Notes: a model not told the origin generated them from the letters alone. 64,000 nt of DNA from an uncultured Acidobacteriia bacterium (GCA_903909435.1 CAIVVT010000301.1:124001-188000); one strand, 5' to 3'; positions 1 through 9,607 are shown, numbered from the stretch's first letter. Numbers and translations are program-made.

Positions 1-689
1 ACGTGCTGGTCGAGAAGCCGATAGCCATCAGCGCCTCCGACGCGCAAGCGCTCGTAGAGACCGCGGCAAGGCATGCTCGCATCCTGCAATGCGGCCACCT
101 GGAACGCTTCAATCCGGCGGTCCAGGCGGCGCTGCGAGTCATCACTATTCCCCTCTTCTTCGAAGTGCACCGCTTGAGTCTGTTCACTCCGCGCAGCCTC
201 GACGTCAGCGTTGTTGCCGACCTGATGATTCACGACCTGGACATCCTGCTGGCGATGACCAGGGAACTGCCCAACGAGGTACGCGCCGCCGGGATATCCA
301 TCCTCAGCAACAAGGTGGACATTGCCAGTGTACGCCTGTCTTTTCCCAACGGCTGCGTCGCGAACCTGACAGCCAGCCGCGTCTCCACTGAGAAAGTCCG
401 TAAGCTTCGCTTCTTCCAGCCGGGCCAATACGTCTCCATCGACTACGCGCGGCAGGATTGCACAATCATCGGAGTGGATGCGGAAAGACAGGTCAGCTTC
501 GAGCAGCCCCCGGTGGAAAAGGGCGAGCCACTCAAGCGCCAGTTCGACCACTTTCTGGATTGCCTGGAAACGCGAACTACACCGCTGGTTGACGGCGTTG
601 CGGCCTCGCGCGCACTCGCTTTGGCCCACGACATCCTTGCTAAGATTGAGGAGCATGCCGAGCTTGTTGCCCGGCATTTGCGGGCCTGA
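1..689 (+). CDS. Gfo/Idh/MocA-family oxidoreductase, C-terminal part (possibly UDP-GlcNAc 3-dehydrogenase)
   Basis: The left window edge cuts this gene; the reading frame is open from the first bases, so the N-terminal Rossmann nucleotide-binding half is missing. What remains starts at the conserved VEKPIA loop, whose lysine is the usual catalytic/cofactor-contacting residue of the family, and continues into the alpha/beta substrate domain. The motif GHLERFNPA resembles the lipid A-type dehydrogenases (GnnA), which oxidise UDP-GlcNAc at C3 and usually sit beside lpx genes. The lpx neighbours would lie to the left, outside the window, so the GnnA assignment is an inference. A generic sugar dehydrogenase is the alternative. 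The family call is secure, the substrate is not. Confidence 0.85.
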   Translation, partial: VLVEKPIAISASDAQALVETAARHARILQCGHLERFNPAVQAALRVITIPLFFEVHRLSLFTPRSLDVSVVADLMIHDLDILLAMTRELPNEVRAAGISILSNKVDIASVRLSFPNGCVANLTASRVSTEKVRKLRFFQPGQYVSIDYARQDCTIIGVDAERQVSFEQPPVEKGEPLKRQFDHFLDCLETRTTPLVDGVAASRALALAHDILAKIEEHAELVARHLRA

Positions 690-766
690 ATCGTCGCCTT
701 CCGCAGGAATCCGGCTCCCGCGCGCAACAAGGCGTCCCTTGATGACGTCTTAACCCTCTGGAGCGA

Positions 767-1834
767 ATGCTTTCGGACTTTCAGCGATATTGGCACGGCG
801 ACCAGGGTGAACCTCGGTTTCTGATTGACTGGCGCGAGCCGGACCAGCCTCGCCGCCACTGGGCCGCCGCCGTAGGTGCCGTAGTCTGGCACATCGGCGT
901 CCTGCTCTTCGTTGTCAATGTCCCCGGCGGCCTCGGCCGGACCAACAACCCCCAGCAGTTCGAAATAGTACGCAGGAACGTAACGCCCCTGATCGCACCT
1001 CGCCTGGACCCCAACGAGTTTAAACTGACGCAGAAGGCGCCCCAGGTGAACTCGCCCGCCGATGAGGTGGATCTCTCAAGCCTCTTGCCTAAGCCGCAAC
1101 TAAATCAGCCGTTGCAGCGGCCAGCGCCCGGTAGTGCGACACCTGGAATTCCGCTCCCGCCAAGACCCGCGGCGCAGCCGATCGAAGCTCCCAAAATCGA
1201 CGTGCCGCAGCAAGGCAGCCTTGCCGCTCTAAACAACCCCCTGTTGCCCGCCCGTCAACTCCCCCCGCCTCCCGCGCAAAACAAGAACCCTTTCGAGCCT
1301 GTTGGCGGCCCGCAAGGTGTATCGAAGGGACAGGTTGTAGGCGTGCCGCGCATCGAGGCTCCCAAGTCGGGGATCGAGGAAGCCACGCGGGCCATCATCC
1401 GCAGTGGCGCTAACGGTAGAGGAGTCACCGTTGGGGACGCCGACGACGGGGCGGGCGGCTCCAGCGATCCACTGCGGCAGCGCGGGTCGCCTGGGCCACA
1501 ACACAGCGCCCTTGAACTGCTCAGTGATCCGCAGGGAGTCGATTTCAAGTCTTATCTGGCCCAGGTTCTGGCTGCGGTACGAAGAAGTTGGTTCTCCGTA
1601 TTGCCCGAAAGCGCTCGCTTGGGGCGCAGTGGACGCGTGATTCTGCAGTTTGCGGCGAACCGCGACGGACAGGTCCCGAAACTCGTCATCTACCTGCCAT
1701 CGGGGACCGATGCGCTCGACCGGGCTGCGGTGGCCGGTGTCAGCGGGGCCGTCCCTTTACCTCCGCTTCCCACCGGTTTCAAGGGCCAGGAGGCGCGGTT
1801 GCAGTTGGTCTTTACTTACAACATGCCGAAGTAG
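767..1834 (+). CDS. TonB-like energy-transducing protein
   Basis: 355 residues. A short cytoplasmic N-terminus is followed by one membrane helix at about residues 31-51, a long Pro/Gln-rich periplasmic spacer (about 100-190) and a C-terminal globular domain (about 255-355) of TonB/TolA type, with the usual pattern of a strand-rich module ending in a terminal hydrophobic strand. Such proteins carry proton-motive energy from inner-membrane ExbBD to outer-membrane receptors. No exbB or exbD is nearby. The start ATG has GGAG just upstream. The extended spacer and lack of a clear YP motif make it TonB-like rather than a proven TonB. Confidence 0.75.
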   Translation: MLSDFQRYWHGDQGEPRFLIDWREPDQPRRHWAAAVGAVVWHIGVLLFVVNVPGGLGRTNNPQQFEIVRRNVTPLIAPRLDPNEFKLTQKAPQVNSPADEVDLSSLLPKPQLNQPLQRPAPGSATPGIPLPPRPAAQPIEAPKIDVPQQGSLAALNNPLLPARQLPPPPAQNKNPFEPVGGPQGVSKGQVVGVPRIEAPKSGIEEATRAIIRSGANGRGVTVGDADDGAGGSSDPLRQRGSPGPQHSALELLSDPQGVDFKSYLAQVLAAVRRSWFSVLPESARLGRSGRVILQFAANRDGQVPKLVIYLPSGTDALDRAAVAGVSGAVPLPPLPTGFKGQEARLQLVFTYNMPK

Positions 1835-1860
1835 GGGCGTCAGGGCATACCATCAAGGAG

Positions 1861-2040
1861 ATGTCTTCGCCCGATCCCGCCGCGCGCTCCCGCTTCTACA
1901 AAGCCCTGGTTGCATACGCCATCCTCGGCACCCTCGCCTGCACCACCCTGGACGGCAAATGGCGATGGTTTATCCTCATCTTGCTGGCTGGTTTGGCGCT
2001 TAAGAGCTGGGTTCATCTCCGTCGCCTGGAAAGCGAATAA
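1861..2040 (+). CDS. Small hypothetical membrane protein (59 aa)
   Basis: 59 residues, starting MSSPDPAARS. A hydrophobic helix at about residues 14-30 and a second at about 36-50 suggest a two-helix membrane hairpin with a basic C-terminal tail (HLRRLE). It begins 26 bases after the TonB-like gene stop on the same strand, so it is probably co-transcribed. AAGGAG sits directly against the ATG with no spacer, which is too close for a normal ribosome-binding site, so translation may depend on coupling to the upstream gene. No family recognised. Confidence 0.6.
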   Translation: MSSPDPAARSRFYKALVAYAILGTLACTTLDGKWRWFILILLAGLALKSWVHLRRLESE

Positions 2041-2249
2041 CACCTTCTCGTCTCGAAATTCGACACCTGTTCCGGATGGAACCCATAATGGAACAGATTC
2101 GCCTTACCAGCGTGCCTGGTGCGGAATCATACAATCGATAAGGCATTGATTAACAACGACTTGTCATAGTTCATTCTGTTGGTTCGGTCCGTGCACTCCC
2201 ATGACTGTCAAACCAGTTCGCACTGGTGCGACAGACAGGGAGCGATGCA

Positions 2250-2972
2250 ATGGCTTTGGCGGTGATGGCAAGTTATGGCGCGGATGGAATCGGAGAAATC
2301 GTCCCAACGCCCGCTTCCGTTGAGGAGCTAACGGTAACGGAACATCTCCCACTCGTCCGGTTCATCGCTGCGCGCATCGCCTCGACCATTCCCGCCTCAG
2401 TGGAACTTGACGATCTCATGCAGACCGGCACCTTGGGATTGATCGATGCAGTCCGGCGATACGACCCTTCGAAAGGCATACCGTTTCCTGCCTATGCCCG
2501 CTATCGAATCCGTGGCGCAATTCTTGATGCGCTACGTTCGCTCGATTGGGCAACCCGCAACCAGCGGGCGCAACGCAAAGCCGCTGCCATTTCAGCTGAT
2601 GAGCAGAGCCAGGCCGCGCCGTCCCGGCTCACTTTCTTCAGCTTGGGACCGGTTGTGTCGCTATCAAGCCGAAGGGAGTCCGCCGAAGACCTGCCGCTCC
2701 CCGAGGTGCCCTGCGGCGAGAACCTCCACCCGGACCGGCTGTTTGAAGCGCATGAAGCCAAACAGCTCGTAAACAAGGCGTTGAATACCCTGCCGGAGCG
2801 ATACCGCAAAGTCGTCGTGATGTACTATTCCGGCGACTGGAGTATGCGCGAGATTGGCCGAAGCCTGGGAGTGAACGAAAGCCGCGTATCTCAGATTCAC
2901 AAAGCTGCGCTGGGCAAGATGAAGCAGGCGCTTGAGACCGAAGGCTCTATTCTGCGCGCGGTCGCGTGTTAG
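2250..2972 (+). CDS. RNA polymerase sigma factor, FliA/WhiG (sigma28) type
   Basis: 240 residues from ATG 2250, which has GGGAG at 2238-2242; an in-frame GTG at 2226 lacks such a site. Region 2 is visible as the LPLVRFIAARI and LDDLMQTGTLGLIDAV segments, with the RYDPSKGIPFPAYARYRIRG core helix. Region 4 near the C-terminus has MREIGRSLGVNESRVSQIH, the FliA-like helix-turn-helix. A variable linker lies between. Group 3 sigma factors of this kind drive flagellar, motility or developmental genes. No flagellar gene is in the window, so the regulon cannot be named. Confidence 0.9.
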   Translation: MALAVMASYGADGIGEIVPTPASVEELTVTEHLPLVRFIAARIASTIPASVELDDLMQTGTLGLIDAVRRYDPSKGIPFPAYARYRIRGAILDALRSLDWATRNQRAQRKAAAISADEQSQAAPSRLTFFSLGPVVSLSSRRESAEDLPLPEVPCGENLHPDRLFEAHEAKQLVNKALNTLPERYRKVVVMYYSGDWSMREIGRSLGVNESRVSQIHKAALGKMKQALETEGSILRAVAC

Positions 2973-3150
2973 TTCGCCGTCAGTACTTGAGACGGTCAGG
3001 CGCTCTGCGCTCGATGTCCTCTTGTGGTGCTTTGGTCCATCCCACCGGCCACAGCCGACGCTTGAATCAAACGCGCCCCAAAGCTGGATGCGACGCACCA
3101 GCCTTCAAGAGTGCCGCCCTGCCTCTCGCCCGGGACCTGGGCATGAAAGC

Positions 3151-4884
3151 TCAACGCAGTTCGACCCGATAGGGCATAACCCGCAACATGCCGCCCTGCA
3201 GGAAAGGCATCAGCCCGGATTGGGCGCCCGCCCGCCGTAGCAGCCATTCCTCCGGCGTTCGCGCGGAGTAAGCTGAGGCTTCGCTCATCCCCATGAGTCG
3301 TTCCCAGAAGCTCTTGCGGCCTGGGAAGACCACCAGTCTCGCCTCGCGGTCCAGAGGCAGTTTGGCCTTGCGCTGCAAGACTTCGATGGCTCGGTCTATT
3401 CCCCCCAGCTCATCCACCAGATGGATCCTGAGCGCGTCGTTGCCGACCCAGACACGCCCTTGCGCAAGCGGCTCGATCTTGTCCTTCGTCGTCTTCCGCC
3501 CATCGGCGACGCGGCTAAGGAAACCGTCGTAAATCGACTCGATCGACTCGCGCAGCTTCTTGCGCGCCTCAGGTGAAAGTGGCTGCGTCTCCGAATCGAT
3601 ATCCGCAAATTTGCCCCGTTTCAAGGTGTCTGTCGAGATGCCGAGCTTGTCGTACAGACCTTTCAGGTTCGCCTTGCCATAAATCACGCCGATTGAGCCT
3701 GTAATCGTGCTCGGATAGGCGATAACCGGGTCCCCGGTCATCGCGATGTAATAACCGCCCGAGGCGGCCACGTCCGACATCGAAATCACCACGGGCTTCT
3801 TGCGGGCGAGCTCTTTGAGCGACTGCAGAATCTCATCCGAGGCGATGGCATCGCCGCCCGGCGAATCGACCCGCACGATGACCCCTTTGATGCCTGGATC
3901 GTCTTCGATCTCCTTCACCAGCTTGGACACGGGCGCCGGGGTCAGACCTACGTCATCGCCGAAGGGGTTTGAAACCGCGCCGCGCAGGATGTCCCCTTCT
4001 GCCACCAGATAAGCCAAGCGCTGGCTCTTCTCCGATCGGTGCAGATCTCCCAAAAGAAGCTGCGGGCTGATGGTCTTCGGCTCCGCAAGGCCAGACTTCT
4101 TCGCCAGAGCCTTTTCGACGGCCGGCAGATAACTGAGTTCGTCGATCAGTCCCTCTTTCACCGCCGCGGTCCCCAACCAGGGCGCCTCATCCACCAGCGC
4201 CTGCAAGTGTTCTGGTGTCATCCGCCGGGACGCAGCCGTCGTTGTCGTGACGTTCTTCCAGACGCCGTCGAGCAGGGCGTTCAGAGCCTCCTTCGTCTCC
4301 GCGCTCATGTCCTTGCGAGTGAACATGTCGCCAGCGTCCTTGTATTTCCCCATGTGCTCGACATCGAACTGGACCCCCAGCTTATCGAGTGTGCCTTTGT
4401 AATACATGGCCTCAATGCGCAGGCCCTTTACGTTGAGGACATCTTCCGGTGCGAGGTATATACGATCAGCCGCAGTCGCAAGGTAGTACTCGCGCAGACT
4501 GGGCGTTTCGAGCCAGGCATAAACCGGTTTGCCGGACTTCTTGAACGCTTCGATACCGGCGCGCAATTCCTGGAGTTTCCCCCAGCCTCCCGCCAAGTGC
4601 CGCGGACGAAGCATCAGGCCCTTCACTCGCGAGTCCTTGCCTGCGGCGCGCAGGACGCTCCACCATTCCACGACGGCCAACGGCGTCTGGCGGGCCAGCG
4701 CGGGAATTGGGGGCGTCTCCGCCAAGCCTTCCGGCACAGACCCTTCCAGGTTCATCACCAGCACCCCGGTGTCCGGCACTTGCGGCGCTTGCGAGGACCA
4801 CCGAACCAGCGCGAATATCACTACTAAACCGGCGACGCCGGCGATCACTACACCGGCGAGAATACCCAAGAGGAACTTCTTCAT
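3151..4884 (-). CDS. sppA: Signal peptide peptidase SppA, 67-kDa type
   Basis: 577 residues from the ATG at 4884 (MKKFLLGIL); a longer in-frame start adds 16 polar residues before the membrane anchor and is less likely. An N-terminal helix (about 5-27) anchors two tandem S49 protease domains facing the periplasm. The catalytic lysine is probably K182 in GKYKDAGDMF, and the serine is S375 in AASGGYYIA of the second domain, as in E. coli SppA. The enzyme degrades signal peptides left in the membrane. It lies downstream of a TIM-barrel gene on the same strand with a 141-base gap. Confidence 0.95.
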   Translation of the reverse strand: MKKFLLGILAGVVIAGVAGLVVIFALVRWSSQAPQVPDTGVLVMNLEGSVPEGLAETPPIPALARQTPLAVVEWWSVLRAAGKDSRVKGLMLRPRHLAGGWGKLQELRAGIEAFKKSGKPVYAWLETPSLREYYLATAADRIYLAPEDVLNVKGLRIEAMYYKGTLDKLGVQFDVEHMGKYKDAGDMFTRKDMSAETKEALNALLDGVWKNVTTTTAASRRMTPEHLQALVDEAPWLGTAAVKEGLIDELSYLPAVEKALAKKSGLAEPKTISPQLLLGDLHRSEKSQRLAYLVAEGDILRGAVSNPFGDDVGLTPAPVSKLVKEIEDDPGIKGVIVRVDSPGGDAIASDEILQSLKELARKKPVVISMSDVAASGGYYIAMTGDPVIAYPSTITGSIGVIYGKANLKGLYDKLGISTDTLKRGKFADIDSETQPLSPEARKKLRESIESIYDGFLSRVADGRKTTKDKIEPLAQGRVWVGNDALRIHLVDELGGIDRAIEVLQRKAKLPLDREARLVVFPGRKSFWERLMGMSEASAYSARTPEEWLLRRAGAQSGLMPFLQGGMLRVMPYRVELR

Positions 4885-5025
4885 GAGCGGCCAATCTCCA
4901 GTCGAATAGGACTCCGTGCCGTGTTCTGCCAACCCGCCCGGCCGCGGGACTGCTCGCCGTTCATCCCGAAACAGCGCCAGTTCAACCCAAGCTTGGCCGC
5001 TGGTTCTGCCGTCTGGCGAGGCGCA

Positions 5026-5922
5026 CTAAGCGCCTTGCAGGATGGCTTCAAAACGGCGGTTCACATCTTTGAGATACGTGGCATCGCCCCCTTCGAGTTC
5101 AACCGTAGCGTCCCCTTTGTACTTGATTTCCGCCAAGGCAGCGTAAATCGCCTTCCAGTTCAGGTCGCCGTCTCGGAGATTGACCCAATCGGCCACGGTC
5201 TTGTCGATCTGCTTGTTGTGCCGGAATGTGAAGTCCTTCAAATGCAACTTAACGATGCGCGAACCCAGAGTGCGGATCCAATCTTGCGGGAAGCCGTATA
5301 GCTGCACGTTACCGACATCGAAATACGCGCGAATCCAGGGACTCTTGAATTCGTCGATATAATGGGCCATCTCCAGCGGGCTCAGTAGAAACTTGTTCCA
5401 CACTTCTTCGATGCCAATGATCACTTTGTTCTTCTCGGCCAGAGGGATCAGTTTCCTGATCTCTTTTTGCGACCTGTCCCACGCTTGCTGGTAACTCACT
5501 TCAGCATTCACGACGGCGGGAACCAGTAGCACGGTCTGTGCGCCCCACAGCTTGGCATTGTTGAGACTGGTCTCCATGCCCTTCAGGCTGCGCGCGACGA
5601 CCTCGGGCTTGGGGCTGGAGAGCGGGAACTCCCAATGCGCCATATTCATCACCGAATGGATCGGGATACCGGCCTCATCGGATGCTTTCTTGATCGCCTC
5701 AGCGACTTTGGGATCCTCGATCGTGCCGACCTCAACCGACTCGTAGCCGCATTCCTTGGCCAGGCGGAAGCGCTCCACGTGGCTCAGCTTCTCCGGCAAC
5801 ATGCTGTACTCGACGCCCTTGCGTATGGGCAACCGGCCCGTTGCGGCTACGGCCAGTTCGGGTAACGCAGCCGCGGACAGGCCCGCCGCCGCCGAATTCT
5901 TCAGGAAAGTTCTCCGGTCCAT
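5026..5922 (-). CDS. Sugar phosphate isomerase/epimerase-type TIM-barrel protein, Tat-exported
   Basis: 298 residues. The N-terminus MDRRTFLKNSAAAG is a twin-arginine signal followed by an Ala-rich cleavage region, so the protein should be folded before export. The remainder is an AP-endonuclease-2/xylose-isomerase-like TIM barrel, with metal-ligand candidates in IGIEEVWNKF, YFDVGNVQLYG, LHLKDF and the terminal VELEGGD. Many Acidobacteria and Planctomycetes encode such exported barrels for sugar metabolism, and their substrates are usually unknown. It is the first gene of the minus-strand pair with sppA. Confidence 0.9.
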   Translation of the reverse strand: MDRRTFLKNSAAAGLSAAALPELAVAATGRLPIRKGVEYSMLPEKLSHVERFRLAKECGYESVEVGTIEDPKVAEAIKKASDEAGIPIHSVMNMAHWEFPLSSPKPEVVARSLKGMETSLNNAKLWGAQTVLLVPAVVNAEVSYQQAWDRSQKEIRKLIPLAEKNKVIIGIEEVWNKFLLSPLEMAHYIDEFKSPWIRAYFDVGNVQLYGFPQDWIRTLGSRIVKLHLKDFTFRHNKQIDKTVADWVNLRDGDLNWKAIYAALAEIKYKGDATVELEGGDATYLKDVNRRFEAILQGA

Positions 5923-6013
5923 CGATGGCTCCTTCTATCAGACTCGTTTGGGAAGAGTCACGATGATTCTACAACGCCAGGGCAGTCTTCCGGCTGATTG
6001 CCGCTGAGCCGGA

Positions 6014-6019
6014 TATAAT
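6014..6019 (+). promoter_or_regulatory. Possible -10 element upstream of the MacA-like adaptor gene
   Basis: A perfect TATAAT sits in the 287-base divergent gap, about 190 bases before the adaptor start. No good -35 hexamer is found 16-18 bases upstream, so this is a weak prediction based on one element. Confidence 0.3.
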
Positions 6020-6209
6020 CGATATGGTGGTTTATCCGCTGATCTTTCAGCGGCTTGGCAGTTGAAGCCAGCGGCGGCTCGGGTGGCGCCCTTAAAGTCC
6101 CAACCTTGCAGTCGCACGGGTTAACTCACTTTTCCGGAAAAACTGCAGAACAAATCCGGTTGTGACGTCGTCTGAGAAAGAGACAGCAAGAGCAGGAGTC
6201 ATTTATCCC

Positions 6210-7637
6210 GTGACACGGAAATGGAAGTGGATTCTCGGCGTTGGCGGCGTGATCGTCGTGGCCGGCGCGGTCGTCGCGAGCGTGAAGATGAGCCAGCGGG
6301 GCATTGTGACCGTTCAAACCGGGAAGGTGGTCCGGCAGGACCTGACCAGCCTGGTCACGGCATCCGGGGAAATCAAACCTCGTGATTATTACAACGTCGG
6401 CGCGAACGTGATGGGGCGCATCACCCGGATCGAGGTGAAAGAAGGCGATCGCGTCAAGAAAGGGCAAGTTCTAGCGCGCTTGGAGAACGTCCAGGCCGGC
6501 GCAGACGTTCAGGCAACGCAAGCGGCGCTGAATTCGGCTTTGGCTGATAGTTCCGCGTCGGAGTCAGCAGTGAAGGCGATGGACGATAACATTGCCAGCG
6601 CCCGGGCCTCGGTCGATCGGGCCAAGTCCGACCTGGAGAAGGCTCGCATCGATTTTGAGCGCGGTGAACAGCTCTGGAAGTCCAAGCTGATTGCCAAGCA
6701 GGATTACGACGTCAAGAAGAGCGCTTACGATAGCGCGGTCGCCTCTTTGCGTATCGCCGAGGCTGTTGTGCAGCAGGACATCGCACAGCGCGCGCAGGCA
6801 GCTGCGCAGTTGAACAGTACGCAAAAGAAGATCGCCCAGAATCAGGCGAATTTGCTGCGAGTTCAGGATATTTTCACCAAGTATATGGCCACCAGCCCGA
6901 TCGACGGGATTGTTACCAATCTCCCGGTCCGAGAGGGCGAGACCGTTGTGCCGGGTATTCAAAACTCGGCTAGCTCGTTGATCATGACTATCGCCGACAT
7001 GAGCCTCATCACCGCGGAAGTGAAGGTTGACGAGACTGACATCGTGAATGTGAAGCTCGGGCAGGCGGCTGACATCACGATCGATGCCATCCCCAATAAG
7101 ACCTTCAAGGGGCACGTGACCGAAATCGGAAATACAGCGATCCTCCGGTCCACGGGTCTGGCCGCCAGCCAGAGCGCCGTATCGAGCCAGGAAGCGAAGG
7201 ACTTCAAAGTCGTCGTAGCCCTCGACAATCCGCCCGAAGACGTTCGGCCTGGTCTTTCCTGCACGTCGAAGATCATCACCGCCACCCGCCAGAAGGCTGT
7301 CAGCATCCCGATTCAGGCGCTGACCGTGCGCCAGCGGGGCGACCTCGAACCCGAGAAACCCGGCGGCAGCAAGGTTGTTCAGGCCAGTTCCACGCCCGAC
7401 TCGGCTGCTGAGAAGGCCAAGAAGGAAGAACTCCAGGGCGTTTTCATAGTGAAGAACGGTGCGGCGCAATTCCGCGAGGTGAAGACGGGCATCACCGGCA
7501 CCACGGACATTGAGGTGCTCAGCGGCGTGAACGATGGCGAAGAGATCATCACCGGCAGCTACAAGATAATCCGCACTTTGCGGAATGCAGCCAAGGTGAA
7601 GGTGGACAACGCGGCACCCGCTAAGACCGAAGGTTGA
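6210..7637 (+). CDS. Efflux RND/ABC periplasmic adaptor, MacA/HlyD family
   Basis: 475 residues from GTG 6210 (TRKWKWILG), which has GGAG at 6195-6198; an in-frame GTG at 6162 has no ribosome-binding site. One membrane helix (about 6-26) is followed by a biotinyl-lipoyl-like half (GRITRIEVKEGDRVKKGQVL), a long alpha-helical coiled-coil hairpin, the second lipoyl half, and beta-barrel and membrane-proximal domains. Such adaptors bridge inner-membrane transporters to outer-membrane channels. The MacB-like ATPase gene follows 81 bases on. No membrane permease or TolC-like gene is adjacent. Confidence 0.9.
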   Translation: MTRKWKWILGVGGVIVVAGAVVASVKMSQRGIVTVQTGKVVRQDLTSLVTASGEIKPRDYYNVGANVMGRITRIEVKEGDRVKKGQVLARLENVQAGADVQATQAALNSALADSSASESAVKAMDDNIASARASVDRAKSDLEKARIDFERGEQLWKSKLIAKQDYDVKKSAYDSAVASLRIAEAVVQQDIAQRAQAAAQLNSTQKKIAQNQANLLRVQDIFTKYMATSPIDGIVTNLPVREGETVVPGIQNSASSLIMTIADMSLITAEVKVDETDIVNVKLGQAADITIDAIPNKTFKGHVTEIGNTAILRSTGLAASQSAVSSQEAKDFKVVVALDNPPEDVRPGLSCTSKIITATRQKAVSIPIQALTVRQRGDLEPEKPGGSKVVQASSTPDSAAEKAKKEELQGVFIVKNGAAQFREVKTGITGTTDIEVLSGVNDGEEIITGSYKIIRTLRNAAKVKVDNAAPAKTEG

Positions 7638-7650
7638 GCCCCCGGTTCAT

Positions 7651-7673
7651 GAGGCCGGTATGTTGCCGGCCTC
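7651..7673 (+). repeat. Intercistronic hairpin between adaptor and ABC ATPase
   Basis: A perfect 8-bp inverted repeat, GAGGCCGG and CCGGCCTC with a 7-base loop, lies just after the adaptor stop. No T-tract follows, so it is more likely an mRNA-stabilising or partial-termination hairpin than a full terminator. Confidence 0.5.
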
Positions 7674-7718
7674 ACAGGGCGGAGCCGGGAGTGAGTGAGC
7701 CGGAACAGGGAGAAGAAC

Positions 7719-8477
7719 ATGGGCACAGCAACCGTTGATCGCGATACCCGCGCCGAAGAGCTAAAACGAGACAACATCGTCATCCGGACTTACGATCTCT
7801 GGAAGACCTACATCATGGGCGACCAGGAGATCAACGCGGTTTCCGGCGTGGATCTCACCATTCATCGTGGCGAGTACGTTGCCATCATGGGCCCCTCCGG
7901 ATCGGGCAAGTCCACGCTGATGAACCTGATCGGCTGTCTCGATTCGCCGACCAGGGGCGACTACTTCATCAATGGCAATCTAGTCAGCGCCATGGACGAC
8001 GACGAGTTGGCTCGCATCCGGAATAAAGAGATCGGCTTCGTCTTTCAGACCTTCAACCTGCTACCCAGAGCTTCTGCACTCCACAACGTGGAGTTGCCGC
8101 TGATTTACGCGGGCATTCCTTCGGCTGAACGGTTGCAGAGGGCCAAGCACGCGCTCAAGATCGTCGATCTTGAGCAGCGCATGTATCATAAGCCCAACGA
8201 GCTTTCGGGCGGCCAGCGCCAGCGCGTCGCAGTGGCCCGTGCGCTCGTCAACAATCCTTCGATCCTGCTGGCCGATGAACCGACCGGAAACCTCGATTCG
8301 GCCACCAGCGCGGACATCATGGCCCTGTTCGAGCGGCTTTATCAGCAGGGCAACACGATCGTGCTGGTGACGCATGAACGCGATATAGCTGAGTACGCGC
8401 ATCGAATCGTCACCATCCGAGACGGAAAAATCCACTCGGACGAGACGCGCGAGCAGCACTACAAGCCCAAGCTGTAG
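7719..8477 (+). CDS. ABC transporter ATP-binding protein, MacB/LolD type
   Basis: 252 residues from ATG 7719, preceded by AGGGAGA at 7707-7713; an in-frame GTG at 7695 is less likely. Walker A is GPSGSGKST, the Q-loop region is [10 protein letters not shown], the signature is [15 protein letters not shown], Walker B is [12 protein letters not shown], and the switch histidine is in LVTHERD. These are the marks of the LolD/MacB ATPase subfamily. Unlike true MacB it is not fused to a permease, and no permease gene follows before the next unrelated gene. It presumably works with the upstream adaptor and a permease encoded elsewhere. Confidence 0.93.
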   Translation: MGTATVDRDTRAEELKRDNIVIRTYDLWKTYIMGDQEINAVSGVDLTIHRGEYVAIMGPSGSGKSTLMNLIGCLDSPTRGDYFINGNLVSAMDDDELARIRNKEIGFVFQTFNLLPRASALHNVELPLIYAGIPSAERLQRAKHALKIVDLEQRMYHKPNELSGGQRQRVAVARALVNNPSILLADEPTGNLDSATSADIMALFERLYQQGNTIVLVTHERDIAEYAHRIVTIRDGKIHSDETREQHYKPKL

Positions 8478-8553
8478 CCCGGTAGCGTTTCGATCATCCA
8501 GTTTTTCCAAACTTATCCGTCCAAGCCGGCAGGCGATCTGTTAAAAAGGTCGA

Positions 8554-9594
8554 ATGTCGGCTTTTTCATATCGAGGCCGGCGCGCTGTCGCGCTGGAAAA
8601 TGAATACCTCCGCGTCGTGGTGACCTGCGATGGCGGCCACGTCGCCGCCATCGTGGACAAAGCTACGGGAATCAACCCGCTCTGGTCACCCCCCTGGCCC
8701 ACCAGGGAGCCCTCAACCTGGACTCCCGACATGCTTGAGTACGGCAGCGATGCTGAGAGCCAACTGCTCGCGGGCATTCTCGGGCACAACCTCTGTCTCG
8801 ACACATTCGGCGAGCCTAGTGCCGAGGAAGCTGCGGCTGGCCTGCGCGTTCACGGCGAGACCGGCGTCATCTCGCACGAACTCCGTGAACAAGGCGAAGA
8901 GCTATTCCAGGGCGCGCTGCTCCGGCATGCCCAGTTACGCTTCGAGCGGCGTCTCCGTTTGGCTGCAGGCAGCCGCCGCATTGAAGTTGAAGAGACGGTC
9001 GAGAACCTGTCCATCCAGGACCGGCCCATCGCCTGGACCGAGCACGTCACCCTCGGCCCACCCTTCCTGGAGCGCGGCCGGACCATCACCGAAGCGACCG
9101 CCACGCGATCCAAGGTAGTCGAGTCGGATTTTACTGGTGGTTACTGCCGCCATAAAATCTCCGCTGAGTTCGACTGGCCGCACGTTCCGCTCGAAGCAGG
9201 CGGCACTGAAGATTTGCGTGTCTTCACTCCGCTGGAGGTTTCCGGCTCATTCACCACTCACCTGATGGACCCGCGAATGGAAACGGTTGGTTTTCAGGCT
9301 TGGAGCCCCTCGCACCAGTTGCTGTTGACCTACGAGTGGAAGCGAGCGGACTTCCCCTGGCTCGGCATGTGGGAGGAGAACCACTGCCGTACCGCCGAAC
9401 CATGGGGCGGCAAGACGCTCACGCGCGGCCTGGAATTCGGCGCTTCGCCCTTTGCTGAAACACGCAGGAGCATGATCGATCGCGGCTCCATGTTCGGCGC
9501 TCCATGCTATCGCTGGATCCCGGCCCGATCTCAGGTTTCGGTCGTCTACAGTGCTTCCTTAGAGCCTTGCCGGGAATACAAGTTGCGACCTTAA
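8554..9594 (+). CDS. Galactose mutarotase-fold (aldose 1-epimerase-like) protein
   Basis: 346 residues, without signal peptide. The opening ALENEYLRVVVTCDGGHVAAIVDK, read in pieces, matches the first strands of the beta-sandwich carbohydrate-binding fold of aldose 1-epimerases and DUF4432-type proteins. WTEHVTLGPPFL and the acidic strands downstream resemble the sugar-binding face. I cannot place the catalytic His/Glu pair with certainty, so it may bind or epimerise a sugar, or act on an unrelated carbohydrate. It is 76 bases after the ABC ATPase on the same strand. Confidence 0.65.
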   Translation: MSAFSYRGRRAVALENEYLRVVVTCDGGHVAAIVDKATGINPLWSPPWPTREPSTWTPDMLEYGSDAESQLLAGILGHNLCLDTFGEPSAEEAAAGLRVHGETGVISHELREQGEELFQGALLRHAQLRFERRLRLAAGSRRIEVEETVENLSIQDRPIAWTEHVTLGPPFLERGRTITEATATRSKVVESDFTGGYCRHKISAEFDWPHVPLEAGGTEDLRVFTPLEVSGSFTTHLMDPRMETVGFQAWSPSHQLLLTYEWKRADFPWLGMWEENHCRTAEPWGGKTLTRGLEFGASPFAETRRSMIDRGSMFGAPCYRWIPARSQVSVVYSASLEPCREYKLRP

Positions 9595-9607
9595 GTAACT
9601 GGCGATG

